Of a stretch of 64,000 bases of DNA, positions 1-12,175 are shown in pieces. The stretch is from Panicum virgatum. Lineage: Eukaryota > Streptophyta > Magnoliopsida > Poales > Poaceae. A model generated the notes under the pieces. That model was not told the origin of the DNA, did not search any database, and saw only the letters and a list, made by a program, of their open reading frames with translations. Position 1 is the first letter of the stretch, and each line of letters starts with the position of its first letter. The position numbers were made by a program, and so were the translations under genes. The stretch lies in NCBI RefSeq assembly GCF_016808335.1, contig NC_053148.1:43912930-43976929 (forward strand), written 5' to 3'.

Positions 1-1246
1 TTGGATCAAGCTCATCATCACTATCCTCCTCACATACCTTTATGTTACCTTTTGCCATGAGGCACATAGGAGGTGGAGGTAGTAATGGTTCTTCATTTGT
101 GAGAGCAATGGTGACGATGTCTTCTTCATCACTTGATTCTTCACTTGATGAGACATCGGTCACCCATTCTTGTTTTTCCACCAAGAAGCTTCTCTTGGTG
201 TTGCCTTTCTTCTTTGGGAAGAGCTTGGTCTTCTTCTCATGGCTCTTCTTCTTCCCATATTTCTTGTTCTTGATCTTCATCTCATCTTCTTCATCATCGC
301 TCGAATCATGGCGATGCTTGTTCTTGTTTTCTTTCTTTCTTTTGTCCGGCTTGGGGCAATTTGGAGAGATGTGACCCTTTTCTCCACAATTGTACCAATT
401 TTTGCTCTTGGAATCTCCCCTTGGCTGGAACATCTTTCTTTTAGGGTCAAAATTGTAACCCCGCTTGTTGATCTTGTCACTCTAGCGTGTGAACTTTCTC
501 ATCATGAGGGCAAGTTCTCCATCATCATCTTCATCATCGGATGTGCTTTCTTGATGATGATCTTCTTCATCGCTTGGGCTTGATTCTTACTTGATCATCT
601 TGAGCTTGCGGTGCTTGTTGACCTTGGTCTTGAGAGCGATTGATTTGCTTGAAGTTGGCTCTTCGGACATACCAAGAATACCTATTTCATGAGCGCGAAT
701 TTCGCCCACAAGCTCTCCCATTTCCATCGTACCAAGATTCTTCTTTTGAAGCATAGCATTGATGATGTTGTACTTGGGCTTCGGAAGGAGCATGAGTATC
801 TTGCGGTTGATGGAGCCACTGTCAATTTTAGATATTTCAATCGCATTAATGTCCTTGACAATGACATTCAAGCGAGAATACATATCATTACAATTTTCAT
901 GAGCTAGCATTTTAAAAGAATCATACTTAGCTCTAAACAAGTGATATTTTTGCTCACGAACTTTGGTGGATCCTTCGTGAATTTCAACGAGCTCCTTCCA
1001 AATATCACTTGCCAAGTTCATGCCATTAACTCTAGCAAAGACTTCCTCACTAATGGCTTCGAAAATTGCATTTCTAGCCTTGGCATTCCACTTGAGTTGT
1101 TCCGAGGTAGGAGTTCTGGTGAACCCGGTCTTTGTTGCTAACCACACTTCGGGGGCAATCGCATCAAGGTATGCGGCCATGCAAACTTTCCAATAAGCAA
1201 AGTTCTTGCCCTTGAAGTGAGGAGGCGAACCACCCATCTTGGCCAT
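1..1246 (-). pseudogene. Copia (Sirevirus-like) gag, partial and broken
   Basis: Gag of a copia LTR retrotransposon, running off the left edge of the window. The start codon at 1246 opens a protein whose N-terminus (MGGSPPHF.GKNFAYWK) is the usual start of grass copia Gag, followed by a UBN2-type Gag core. Two stops interrupt the same frame, at 587-589 and 482-484. Beyond them the frame continues with an acidic stretch, a zinc knuckle (about 350-400) and a Lys-rich region. The first Cys of the CX2CX4HX4C knuckle is replaced by Trp (TGG at 397-395), so metal binding is probably impaired. The gene lies directly downstream, on the minus strand, of a tRNA-Met-type primer binding site and an LTR. 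Protease, integrase and RT would lie left of the window. Confidence 0.85.
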
Positions 1247-1286
1247 AGCTCTAGGCGGCGAAGCCTAATTATCCAAATTACAACGA

Positions 1287-1299
1287 GGCTCTGATACCA
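1287..1299 (-). other. Primer binding site of copia element
   Basis: On the minus strand the bases read TGGTATCAGAGCC, complementary to the 3' end of initiator tRNA-Met, two bases downstream of the LTR end. This is the standard primer for minus-strand DNA synthesis in plant copia elements. Confidence 0.88.
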
Positions 1300-1301
1300 A
1301 T

Positions 1302-2902
1302 TGTAAGGATCGATGGACCAAGAGGGGGGGTGAATTTGGCCTTTTTCAAATTTCTACAACAAAATAAAGCAACATTAACCTATGCAATACTAGTAAGGCT
1401 CAATTCACCAACCGGCTAACTAAGCAACCTATACAAGCTATAAAGGATACAACAAGATATAGAGCTAAGCAAGGTAGAGCTAAGATATGATCTCTAGGGT
1501 CAAGCACATGAACAAATTGCATGAAGGTAAGTGCTCGAATATAAAGAGTTTGCAAGAGACGACCGGATTTTTTCCCGTGGTGTCGATGTGTTGGCACACA
1601 CCCCCTAATCCACGTTGTGACACTCACTAAGAGTCTTGTCACCTCCCAAGTCACCAAGACGAGGGTGCTCACTCAGAGTCTTCGTTCACCATCCCGTCGT
1701 GGTGGAGCTCAAGCCACGTACAATCTTCTTCGGGCTCCCACAATCAACTTGGCAAGCTCCGCAAGAAGGACCTCAATCACCAAGATCGCCTAGGTGATGC
1801 CAATCACCAAGAGTAACAAGCTAGGGCATTCACTTGAGTAAGAACCGATCACCAAGAACGGATGCACACAAGCTTCTCCCTACTCAAGTCCTTAGCCTTG
1901 CTTCTTGGATGATTGAATGATCAAATGAGTGGAATGTGAAGCTCAAGGTGGCTCTCAACAAAAGAATGAGTGTATGAGTGTTGCCTGGTGTCAAGAGTCT
2001 ACAAAATGACCCATTGGAGGGGTATATATAGGTAGCTCACGCGGATAGAGCCATTGGAGATAAGCTGCCGGAAAAAGTACTCAACGCCGGTTAATCCGAC
2101 GACCCTCCAAAAGTCATCATCGGTTCAACCGATGAATGTAAACTGCCCATTTGAAATACTACCGTTACAGCTCGGGCAATTTAACCGACGTATCATCGGT
2201 TTAACCGGTGAGTGTAGTTGTCCACTGATCAACTGAAAAACCAACTCTCTGGACAACTACACCGACGCTAACTCAAATCCTTCGTCGGTTTAACCAGTGA
2301 GTGTAAGCCTGAAAACCCCTGAAAAACTGACTCTCTGGACAACTGAACCGATGTTAATTTTAAACATCATCGGTTAATCCGGTGAACACTGTGTCCAGAC
2401 TTCAGCAACTGCGTTTAACCGACGTATAGAAAATTGATGTCGTCGGTTAAACCGGTGATAAGACTTTTTCTTTATTTTGCTTTTTCTAATATGAGTCTTG
2501 AATGAAATCCAAATATTCTTGAGATATGAGCTGAATAGCACTTGTTTGAGCTTCCAAGAACCTGAGTGACCAATGTGTGTGCATCCATTATTTGATTGAC
2601 CCCATGCTTAAGTTACTTGCCCTTAACCCCTCTTAATAGTGCGACCTCTACAAAACTATAAAACCTATACTAACCTAAGTGTCCTTCTCAACCTTGCGAC
2701 ACTTAGGATTAGAAAGATCCTTAGTCTTGTTATATACTTGAGTTGAATACCGAGATCACCTTTTTGAATAATGAAATTTAGGGGCCTCTTTAACATATGA
2801 TCCAATGAGCGATAAGATTTCATTAAGCTGCACAAACTCATTAGTCACAATAATAGTTGTCATTAATCACCGAAACATACCTTGAGGGCCTAGATGCTTT
2901 CA
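1302..2902 (-). repeat. 5' LTR of Sirevirus-like copia element
   Basis: About 1.6 kb LTR in minus orientation, starting TGAAAGCATC at 2902 and ending CCTTACA at 1302. It is the same family as the LTR at 41945-43434. A TATATATA promoter box lies at 2021-2030. The segment 2090-2460 repeats variants of the near-palindrome CGGTTTAACCG on both strands. The base after the LTR (2903) is in the middle of a host exon, so the element inserted into the ARM/BLE2-like gene. The other LTR is outside the window, so the TSD (expected CATGT) cannot be confirmed. Confidence 0.85.
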
Positions 2903-3257
2903 CATGTCTTACTCAAATGGCTTCCCCTGATATTTGTTATAGGAGCTGGTGCAGTGAAGATACTACTTCATCACACCCTAGAATTGGTGCTATTTCTCGA
3001 GGGATCATTTCTTATCACCTTCCTAATAGGGATCACTTTAGGAAAGATCAGCATCTCTTGGATCAGGATAACTTTGTCTTTCATTTTCACTATTGGGTTC
3101 ACGACTTCTGTGCAAATGCTTCTCGGTCCTGAGGGTGTACTCGTGGTATTTGCTACAACATTAGTTGGCAATATGCAAATCCCTATTTCTTTAGCATACA
3201 TAACACTGTCTGCATCAGGAATTAGGTCACTGAAATCAGATTATCGTGACACGGAGC

Positions 3258-3425
3258 CAGGGGTGGATCCAAAGGGGGGGCTCCAGCCCCCTACTGCTGG
3301 TGCATCAATGGAAATATGGGGAGGGTGAGGGAGAAGAAGAGGTGGAAGAAAGAAGAAAAAATGGAGAGATAGTGGAAGAAGAAGAGATCAGCCCCCCCCT
3401 CGATCTTGTTCTGCATCCGCCATTG
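3258..3425. mobile_element. hAT-type MITE (168 bp) in exon
   Basis: Short element with imperfect terminal inverted repeats (CAGGGGTGGAT at left; CAATGGCGGAT as the reverse complement of the right end). It is flanked by an exact 8-bp duplication, CACGGAGC (3250-3257 and 3426-3433), the size typical of hAT insertion. Removing it with one TSD restores the host codons. Confidence 0.82.
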
Positions 3426-3819
3426 CACGGAGCATAGGTTTTTGGTCCTCATGCTGATTTTATTTTATGGCTCTGTGCTGGTTCAAGGTGTTATCTATAT
3501 TATTGCATGTTTATGTGAAGCATCTCTCTCACGGTGTCTACGACTCAAACTAGCAAAAGAATATGACCTTTTCCACAAGAAAGGAGTTGAATGCATGGAT
3601 CTCTATTATGAGTACCTTTCTAATAAGTTCATGGAGGATGGCCTCTCTTGCCAAGATAGACTTGGTCTTGTGGATTTTGCAATACAGTCTCTGTACTCCA
3701 AACGACCCTGCATGAATCTTGTTGGAGTTAAACTTCTCCACTCAATTCTTGAAAAGAGCCCTTCAGATAAAGAAATTCTATCTCGACTCAGCAGCTCTAG
3801 TAAGATTGTTAGCACCATG

Positions 3820-4522
3820 TGTTGGAAAAATAGACAACTGTAAGTTTAAATTCCGAACTAGATTTATCATGACGAGAATTAAATCTAGCATGCATGATTC
3901 TAACATACTAGACAGTACATATATCATAAACATGATCTCAGAAAATATGATTATGAAATAGATCTGATTACAAAATATGTACTATGCGGGAGCCGCCGGG
4001 AAGACGAAAGGTGCAGACGAGAAGAAGACGGTCCTTCGAACGGAGCGCAGCAACCGACGTTGCAGACGACGGTACGCCGCAGCTCCTGACTTGGACGGAG
4101 GACGAGCCGTGGCGAAGAAGATGAGCAGTCGCGCTTAGCGCTTCCCAAAAACCTTATTCGCCCTCTCCCGGTGCAGGATCACAAGAGCGAGCGGTTCCGG
4201 AGACCTGCTCTCCCGTTCGCCGGTGCACGCCGGCGCTCGGGATGGAGAAGACTACGGTGGCGGCGCAGCAACGAGAGGAGGCAAAACCCTAACTTAGATT
4301 AGATCTTTTTATGAATTCCCAAACCTTGGGGACTCCGCGTATAACGATCTATGGTGCACTTTTTCCATGAGGGAGGTGGTCCGTATTTAAAGGGAGAAAA
4401 ACCCCCTACACCCTCGTCTATTAGCAATACGGGACTAATAGATGGTGTACCTCCTCTTAGCGCTAATGAGCCTTTGAGATTTATTAGGATTATTTATATG
4501 GGCCAAGCCCATAAATCTAACA
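3820..4522. mobile_element. Solo LTR (703 bp) in exon
   Basis: Begins TGTTGG and ends CTAACA, flanked by the exact 5-bp TSD CCATG (3815-3819 and 4523-4527). There is no internal retrotransposon sequence, so it is a solo LTR left by LTR-LTR recombination. The TGTTGG..AACA ends suggest a copia-class element. The host frame reads through once the LTR and one TSD are removed. Confidence 0.85.
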
Positions 4523-5757
4523 CCATGTTTTGCATACTGAATTGGAGACCACAGGAAGACCCATACAGTAGTGTCAAATATTTTTGTGCATTGATCATAG
4601 TGAAAATTGCTCCACATCTACAACTTGCTGGGATTCGTGGCAGCGTTCCCGTGATATCACGTCTTTTAAGCAGACAACATGGAACATTAATCAACATTGG
4701 GTCAGCAGCAGCACTCCCTATTCAGATAAGAGATCAGACTGAAATGGACGGAGTTAGGGAAGGTCGAATAGTGCGAGCTCTGAACAGTCTAAAATTCTTT
4801 TTCACAGTTTTAGAAGAGGAAAATGAGTATAAGGATGAACTTAACTATCTAGGATTGTGCACACTTCTCCATCTTGCTGAGGACACTGATAATTGCATAG
4901 AAATAAGCACATCAGCACAAATCATTGCCAAAATTGTAAGCTTCACGACCTATAAGAGAGACAGAAACGTCACAGCAGTAGAGAAGCTGGACATTACAAC
5001 ATATCTTATGTTAGTTCGTAAACTTGCAAGCCAAACTGATGAAGTTGGGAAAATTCTTCGTCAGAAGATAACACAACAACGTATACTGTTCAGAAACCTC
5101 TTAGAGGTGGTTTGCGATTCCAATAGAGATGAGTGGAAGAACGAAGCACTTCAGATAATCAGCAAACTGGCTCAAGACGAACAAAGAAGTGCTGAGATTG
5201 GGGGGATTTTCATCCCGAAGCTATTGAGTATCTTTTTGTGTCGAGAACAAGCTTGCATAATTGCAGGGGAAGCTTTAGCTAACTTGTGTCTAGTTGCTTC
5301 TAATAGAGAGGCAATGTGGAAGTTGGGGGGATTTGAGACATTTACAAATCTCATGAATATGCTGGAGGAAGATGAGTTTCAACGTGTTGCAGCAAACATC
5401 CTCTACGATATGTGTTCTGGCTATGTTCACAACCTATGCGATGAGAACGTTTGGTTATACCTCTTAACCACAGGAATTCCTCTAGTAAGTTAAAGTCTAT
5501 TCTTCCTATTATAGCCATGAATACATAATTGTTCATTGTCACAAGAGTCCATTTGTACATTATACTAATGGATAATGGTGCATTGACAGGTTTGGGGAAA
5601 AGCAATGGCCAAGGGCCCGCAAACTGATGTCCTCATTGGACTTGCGTCGCAAATGCACAACATCATCCCTCAACGGTTCTTCCATGAGCGTAATATAGCA
5701 CCATGCTTTATTGGTTATGATTTTTGCCAGACTCTTGTTGATGTCCTCCGCAACAAT

Positions 5758-7151
5758 CACTACCGGACTGGCCTTGTTTGCCGAGTGTCGAATACACTCG
5801 GCAAAGGCCCTTTTGCACTCGGCAAAGGGTTTGCCGAGTGTGGCACTCAGCAAACCGCACTCGGTAAAAAAAGTGACGGCGAAGTCACCTTTGCCGAGTG
5901 TTTTTTTTCGGGCACTCGGTAAAGTCTTTGCCGAGTGTCAAAAAGCACTCGGCAAACTTTTCGAAACCAAATAACAAAAAACAGCGTTTAAAAATAGCAA
6001 AACATTTTATTTTGACCCGGTAATCACACCAATCATCCAATGTCACAAGTCACAAGTCTCGCTATTATTTCGCGTTAAATCGCGCGCTACGCGGCTGCCT
6101 TGATTCGAACCCGTGACCTCTTGCTTCGCGTGTAGCCTCCTCTACCACTCCAACCCTGTATTACATATCTCTAGATTCTGTTTTGATTGTCCACATATTA
6201 TACTAATTCGAGATAAAATTGCTTGTTTGAGGCCCTAAACTTATTCAAATAAAAAACTTTTGAACTACAAATTTTCATAACTTTTCAAGATCTACAACTT
6301 TGATGTTGTAAGTTTTTTAATCCGAGGTCGTTTGCAAAATTTGAATTTCAAATTTGAGAAATTCAAACACATATTTGAAATCCTAAATGCATTCAAATAA
6401 AAAAGTTGTGAACTACAAAGTTTCTTAACTTTTCGAGATCTACAACTTTGCTATTGTGAGTTTCTTCATCCGAGGTCATTTGAAATACTCCAAAAATTCT
6501 AATTCAAAATTCATCCGAGACGCTTTGCCGAGTGTATTTTTATGGCACTCGGCAAAGCCTCTTTTTGCCGAGTGCCAATAAAATACACTCGGCAAAAAAA
6601 TTAAGTAAAAAAAATTTAAAAATAACAAATGGACTTGAAAAATTACCAAAATTTCACGTTAAGCAATCTATGTTATCTATTGCCTATACAAAAAGTTTTG
6701 AACTCAAACAACAATTCGACCATCAATTTGACTCCAATTCTTATCGGATCATTCTCAACTCTATGATTTTTCTTCGGAGATGTATCGGTTTGTAAGCACG
6801 TACATAACAAAAGTGTGCGAAACCTCCTCAACTTTTTTTCACAACCTACACATATGATATTATGACACCTTGCCAAATCTCATAATTTTTAGACTTTGTT
6901 TGCTATTTTTAAAAATTTTAGAAAATTCAGAAATGGGATATTTGCCGAGTGCCCACCCCTTGGCACTCGGCAAACACCTCTTTGCCGAGTGCCAACCTCT
7001 AGGCACTCGGCAAACAACCTTGTTTGCCGAGTGCCTTTTTTGCCGAGTGTTTTCTCGATGGCACTTGTCAAATAGATTGTTTGCCGAGTGCCCGAAAAAT
7101 TGTACTCGGCAAACCCCTTGGCACTCGGCAATGTTCGGGTTTCCGGTGGTG
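5758..7151. mobile_element. Nonautonomous CACTA element (1394 bp)
   Basis: Ends are CACTACCGG (left) and CACCACCGG (reverse complement of the right end), flanked by the 3-bp TSD AAT (5755-5757 and 7152-7154). Both subterminal regions are packed with TTTGCCGAGTG in both orientations (about 5779-5960 and 6948-7135), the presumed transposase binding repeats. A third cluster sits in the middle (6526-6600). Positions 6228-6340 and 6377-6480 form a diverged tandem duplication. No transposase is encoded. It interrupts the second exon of the ARM gene between two Asn codons and an AGC codon. Confidence 0.87.
6104..6166 (-). other. tRNA-like module with A-box and B-box motifs
   Basis: On the minus strand an A-box-like AGTGGTAGAGG is followed, at tRNA spacing, by a B-box-like GGTTCGAATC. 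No complete cloverleaf is evident. It lies inside the smaller CACTA element. Confidence 0.4.
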
Positions 7152-7828
7152 AATAGCCTACCATCATATTTCTCTCCAAGAACTAGAAGAATGGCCCTGG
7201 ATACGACTCTCACAATGTTAAACTATTTTTCTCCCTACAATGAAAAGTACAGGGCCATTCTGAAAGATGTTGGCATGGTAGATGCACTATTGGAGGTCGA
7301 GTCTACACCATCTGACACTACAAGAAATGTGGTGATCTATGACAAAAAATTTATGACATTTTAATAAAGCGTCACAATGTTACACAATCCAAGATGATTT
7401 TCAAATTTTCGTCATGGATTTGAAGGTATGGGCCCTTGGCCCAAAACTTAGTTATGTTTTAATGAATTCGTCATAATCGAGCCCACAAAACAATGATGTT
7501 TTACCATTAATGTCGCAGAAATCGTCATAGTTATTTTTGACTAGTTCTGCCATGGTTCGTTATTTAATTTTAATTATATTCAAAACATGTTGGAAATATG
7601 CACATTATTCTATTACTAGATTTTAATTTGAGGCATATTTCATAAACAATTAAACACAAGATGCGAGCTAGTTCTAGCAGCATGTAAAATTACTACGCGG
7701 TAAATTAGAAGTTATCTATTACATATAAAAATTATATTGGAATCTATAGGATTGTTAGTTTTGCATTTTACTTCACAATATTGTCTTAATTAGTTATTTA
7801 AAAAGAGCAAAAATAATTTTACATATGA

Positions 7829-8300
7829 GAATCGAAACCTAGTCTCAAATCTCAAAGATATAAACAATATGACTTACCAATGAGGTATGCCCTCATTCAT
7901 GGAATGCTAGGAGTTATTTTTTTAGTCAAATTATCAGTATGTCTTAAAAAGAAAAAAAAAATTAAAAAAAGCGGCGCATCACCTTTCCATTAATTATGCC
8001 ACATAATAACTTGTAGTTTTACATCAGGTATTACGTATTTTATATAGTCCCCATGTTCTAATTCGAACCAAAAAAACAAACGAGATGAGGTTTCAAACCT
8101 GCGCCACGGAAATAAGAAGCACAAGCCCCACCAACTGCTCTACACAGATTCTTAGTGAATGATATTACTCTATTTATAGACTAGTATCTTATATTTTAAT
8201 AATTTGGAGAAAAAGAAGAGGCGCAGAGATTAGCGGGGATTGGAACCCGGGGCATGGCGATTAGACCAGGGTGCCCTACAAATGCGCCAAGCCGTTTTAT
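7829..8300 (-). other. Three serial tRNA-like (A/B-box) modules
   Basis: On the minus strand three modules occur at about 7829-7895, 8086-8152 and 8230-8300. Each has an A-box-like motif (for example TAGAGCAGTTGG) followed about 35-45 bases later by a B-box-like GGTTTCGATTC, GGTTTGAAACC or GGTTCCAATCC. None folds as a full tRNA by eye. They could be decayed tRNA or SINE heads. Confidence 0.4.
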
Positions 8301-8793
8301 GTGATTACATTGGATAATACTTTGTTTATACAACAATGTTGCGACCTGGCCCTACAATGAAGAACAGATGTGTGATTTACCTTTTTCTTTTTGATCCGTA
8401 ATTAAATTTTGTAATTAGTATTTCTTCCTCATATGAACTCGAAATTTGATGGTTCTTTTTTCTGATTTTTTCTAAAATCCGGATCTTTTATTTAGTGGTT
8501 TTTTGTACATTAATTGCTATATCTTGATTGTTTTTGTAATACAAGTTTTATTCCAATTTAATAGAGAATTAAAAAACATGTTTTCCCATAACAATTGCTA
8601 ATGTAACTAGATATTTGTCAATGTTATGATCAACATAAGGTGATGTCCAAATTTGAGGTGCATACAAGTTCGAACATGTTATGAGGTATTCAAATCTCAA
8701 AGTTTGACTTGAGATATTTGTAATTATGTGAGAGGTATCCATTTGTGAACAATGTATAGTGACATACATTAGAACAACTTGATTTTTTTATGG

Positions 8794-9370
8794 TGTTGAC
8801 AGCCAAAATTGGCACCAACCGGTCTGACCGGTCTGACCGAGCGGTCTGACCGGTCGAGGCACTGTGGCCTGTCCGGCAGGGACCGACCGGTCTGACCGGT
8901 CCAGGTAGAGTCCGAGTACAACTAGGGTTTTTCATAGATTTAGATCTTGTAATAGGATTTCTTGCGGGACAAGTCCACCCACCCTATAAATATAAAGGGC
9001 CACGGCCGATTGAGACATCCAATCGATCAAAATACATCAATACATTATTTTTCTTTATGTTTATTGCCTTTACTTTTGTCTCTAAACCCTAGCTCCTTAC
9101 AACCCTTTTCTGCTGTTCTTCCTTCGTCTCCGCGACGTCTGAAGGCGTTCTAGGTGGCCTGCCGATCCTAGAACAACCCTACGCGCGTTTGCCCTGACGG
9201 GGTCCCTCCCGGGCGAGCGTTCATCGGATTTCGCCGTTCTGCACCGGCGAAACGGTCTGATCGGTTACCCCGACCGGTCTGACCGGCCTGAGCATCGGCG
9301 CTGCAAATTGTGTCGTCGCTCGCTGCGCGATCAAGCGCGTTCGTGTGTTGGCCCTAGATTGGCGCCAACA
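8794..9370 (+). mobile_element. Solo LTR nested in the CACTA element
   Basis: 577-bp sequence from TGTTGAC to GCCAACA, with an exact 5-bp TSD TATGG (8789-8793 and 9371-9375). It contains repeats of ACCGGTCTGACCGGT near both ends and a TATA-like CCTATAAATATAAAG at about 8982, which suggests plus orientation. Because it lies within the CACTA, it is younger than that capture or was carried with it. Confidence 0.85.
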
Positions 9371-9819
9371 TATGGGAATCTAAACGACCAAAAATATGTC
9401 TTCATTCCAATTTGTAAAATTTTCGGACCAAATTTAGATATTATTATAATTATTCTATGGCATCTTGGAGAGATAGAAGTATGAATTATCAATAGAAAAC
9501 AATTGAATTATTGATCGATCTCGAAAATATGAGTTATAATGGAACATATGAGGCTAAATATGATTTTTAAATTTTTTTTATCTTAACCGATGTCCACATA
9601 GTTTAATTTTGAATTACTTTCATTAAGCACACATAATATCATTTAAACCATTAAAAATAGCAAATGAGTTCGAAAATTAACAAAATTTGTACAAGACAAG
9701 TTATAGGTAGTCTATTATATTTACAAAATATATTAGTGTATATAAGATAATTATTTTTTATGTTACTTCACAGTGGTGCAATAAAATAGAAAAAGAAAAG
9801 AAAAAACATTAAGCAGAGA

Positions 9820-10510
9820 AGGAATGCACTTGGTCCATTTCGACTTAAAACTCAATATCTGCCACCAAGCCCAGCAGCGCGTGGCCCATCAGACGCGCCA
9901 CCGGCCCAGCTCGGCATGTCTGGCCCATCACCCACAAAACCCTAATGCTACTAAATCTGGACCGTTTATTAGATCGGACGGTTCTCATCTGCAGCTGTCT
10001 CACATAAAAATAAAATGGGCTGTCGGACGGTTCGCATCCCTCACTCCTTCTCCCTTCTCTTTTCCCCAGACAGCAGCCCGAGCGCCACCGCCCCGCCGCC
10101 AGGGGGCCGGCCGGCCGCCGGTCGCGCTTGGCAGCGCCGCCGCGCCCTAGATGCGCCGCCGGCCAGGATCTGGACGCCGCCTCCTCATGTCCTGCGCCAG
10201 CCCGGTCACCTGCGGCGTCAAGTCTGCGTGCCCAGGCACCCCTACCAAGCCCACGCGCATGGGTCCGGACGCCTCCTGATGCGCCGGGTCACCACCGGGC
10301 CGGAGCCTCTGCGCCGCGCAGCGGGCGCTGTGCCGCGCCGCGCCGTGGGGACCCCGAGCCTCGCGGGATGCGCGCGTCCTCATGCACCGCCGCGAGCACT
10401 CGGGCCCTGGCCTCGGCACCGCCCTGGAGAGGGCGAGCATTGTCTGTGCCTTGCTCCTTGGTGGGTTTCCCCTGCTTCTAATTGCTATGTAAGCAATTGG
10501 TGCTTCTAAT
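9820..10510 (+). other. GC-rich block inside CACTA, possible captured promoter/first exon
   Basis: Base composition jumps from AT-rich to very GC-rich at about 10080-10430 and falls back after 10450. The pattern matches a grass 5' UTR plus first exon. Several overlapping frames are open but none gives a protein I recognise. Confidence 0.3.
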
Positions 10511-11174
10511 TGCTTTTTGGGACATAGAGAGAGAGTATAATTTACCTGATGCTGGAGGATCTTTCTAACTCTTCCCCTTTTTTAATTTGAAAGTCCTTGT
10601 GAGATACCGTGTTCCCTGGCTGAAAGAAGCTAATGAGATGCGGTTTATCTCAGATTGATTAATATCACTTGCTGAAAAAAGTCCTAGTTTGGTTATCAAA
10701 CTATTTTTGGGAAGAGCTAATAGTTCTTGTTTATTCTTGATGATGCAATCTAATCCTAATTTTATTGATGATAGAACGACGCAGCATCTCCTTTTTTGAC
10801 TTCATTCACTATTTTATATTGTTTAGACGATACTTATTGTGGACTAGTACTGGGCAAGCAAGCTAGCTAGCTGACTGTCCGATGAAGAAAGGGTCTATTG
10901 GATTTTGTGGAACTTCAACTTCCGCAGGTTTCAAACTTTGCTGCTGCTGGTTCATATTCTTGATGAAACCTACTGTGCGTTGCTACTCTTACTACTGTCT
11001 GAATTTCTTTCTCTTTCAAGTTGCAGGATGTCTTCTGCTGTTATGTGATCCTTGGTTTCAGTCTCTTAGATGATGATGACTCCAGAATAGTGTTGCTTTT
11101 CCATCCCAATCTTACATTCTGATGGTTTTTGTGTCCTCTTCCATGTCTAATTTACCTTGCATATATTTTCTCAG

Positions 11175-11308
11175 TGAAGGATCAACAAAGGTGGCATCTG
11201 AGGCAACAGATATAGGAAGATCTGCCTTTTATCCAGATTCTAGTTTATCAAACACCTTTGGGTTCAAGATACAGGACAAGCAAGGCAGGATGCACAGATT
11301 TAACCATG
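11175..11308 (+). pseudogene. Captured exon of a CBS-PB1 (CBSCBSPB-like) protein gene
   Basis: Exon-like stretch bounded by a TCAG acceptor and a GTATAT donor. It encodes about 44 residues including GRSAFYPDSS and TFGFKIQDKQGRMHRF, which resembles the linker and start of the PB1 domain in plant CBSCBSPB proteins. The rest of the PB1 domain does not follow. The next exon-like block (about 11678-11760) is unrelated. This is a transduplicated gene fragment inside a CACTA element. The family call is from memory. Confidence 0.5.
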
Positions 11309-11965
11309 GTATATATCATTTACTTCATGTGAGATAGAGTTATTTCATAATCCTCTTGGCTCAGTTATTTAAATTACTTCACCTAAGATAAAGTCAAGGA
11401 ATTATGGCAAGCTCACTATTAATGCTCTAATCCATGATTCTGATTCATATATACTTTGTATTTTCTCACTCAGCCCCATGGATAGTTGTGATAACCACTT
11501 TACCATCCTATCTGTCTTGAACTCTTGATTGCATTATCTCTAAAGTCTAGGTGAATGTGGTTAAAACAAGATCTGCATAAAATATTCATGCTTGATATAG
11601 TCCCTTTTCTAATTAGTGATCTTGTAGCAATGTTTTTGAAGATTCCAGCTGAATGCTTCTTAATCTTTTTTTGTTAGGAAACAAAGCATGGGAGGATCAA
11701 GAGAGATGAACATGAAGCAAGCTGAGCTCAATGCAAAACTTGATGCTGGATTAAAACTTATGTGATCTGTTGTTTGATGTGTGATGTGATGTGATGCTGG
11801 AAAACTTGAGATGTATGATGTAACAGCATTCTAATTTTGAAACTGATTCTGTGGGCTGTTTTTTTATATGGCTCGTGTATAAAGTTTAATCTTGTTTGTT
11901 GGTAATTAATGTTGAGTTGAAATTAGGCCCAACTTAGTGGTCCACGGAATTGGGCCCATTCACAA

Positions 11966-12175
11966 ATGGGCTTTGGTGCTGATGTCACCTGCCACATCAA
12001 TTGCCACGTCGATCGCCATGTCACCTGCCATGTCAGCACCACTTTTCATGTCATTGCCATGTCACCAGCCATGTCATCATCCACGTTAATTTACACGTCA
12101 TCATTGCCATCCATGTCAACACCGTGTCAACAGCCATGTCATCATCCATGTCATCAATGTGTGACATGGCAATTG
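11966..12175. repeat. Subterminal array of CCATGTCA-type repeats
   Basis: More than ten irregularly spaced copies of (C)CATGTCA or CACGTCA precede the right CACTA terminus. Such motif clusters are typical subterminal transposase-binding regions. Confidence 0.6.

Noticed and set aside
5711..7364. Apparent protein repeats (FAEC, HSAK, LGK) across the smaller CACTA element
   Set aside because: These are translations of the subterminal TTTGCCGAGTG repeats, a known annotation artefact, not a gene.
10015..10509. GC-rich open frames within the large CACTA element
   Set aside because: Multiple overlapping frames and no recognisable product; listed only as a possible captured first exon.
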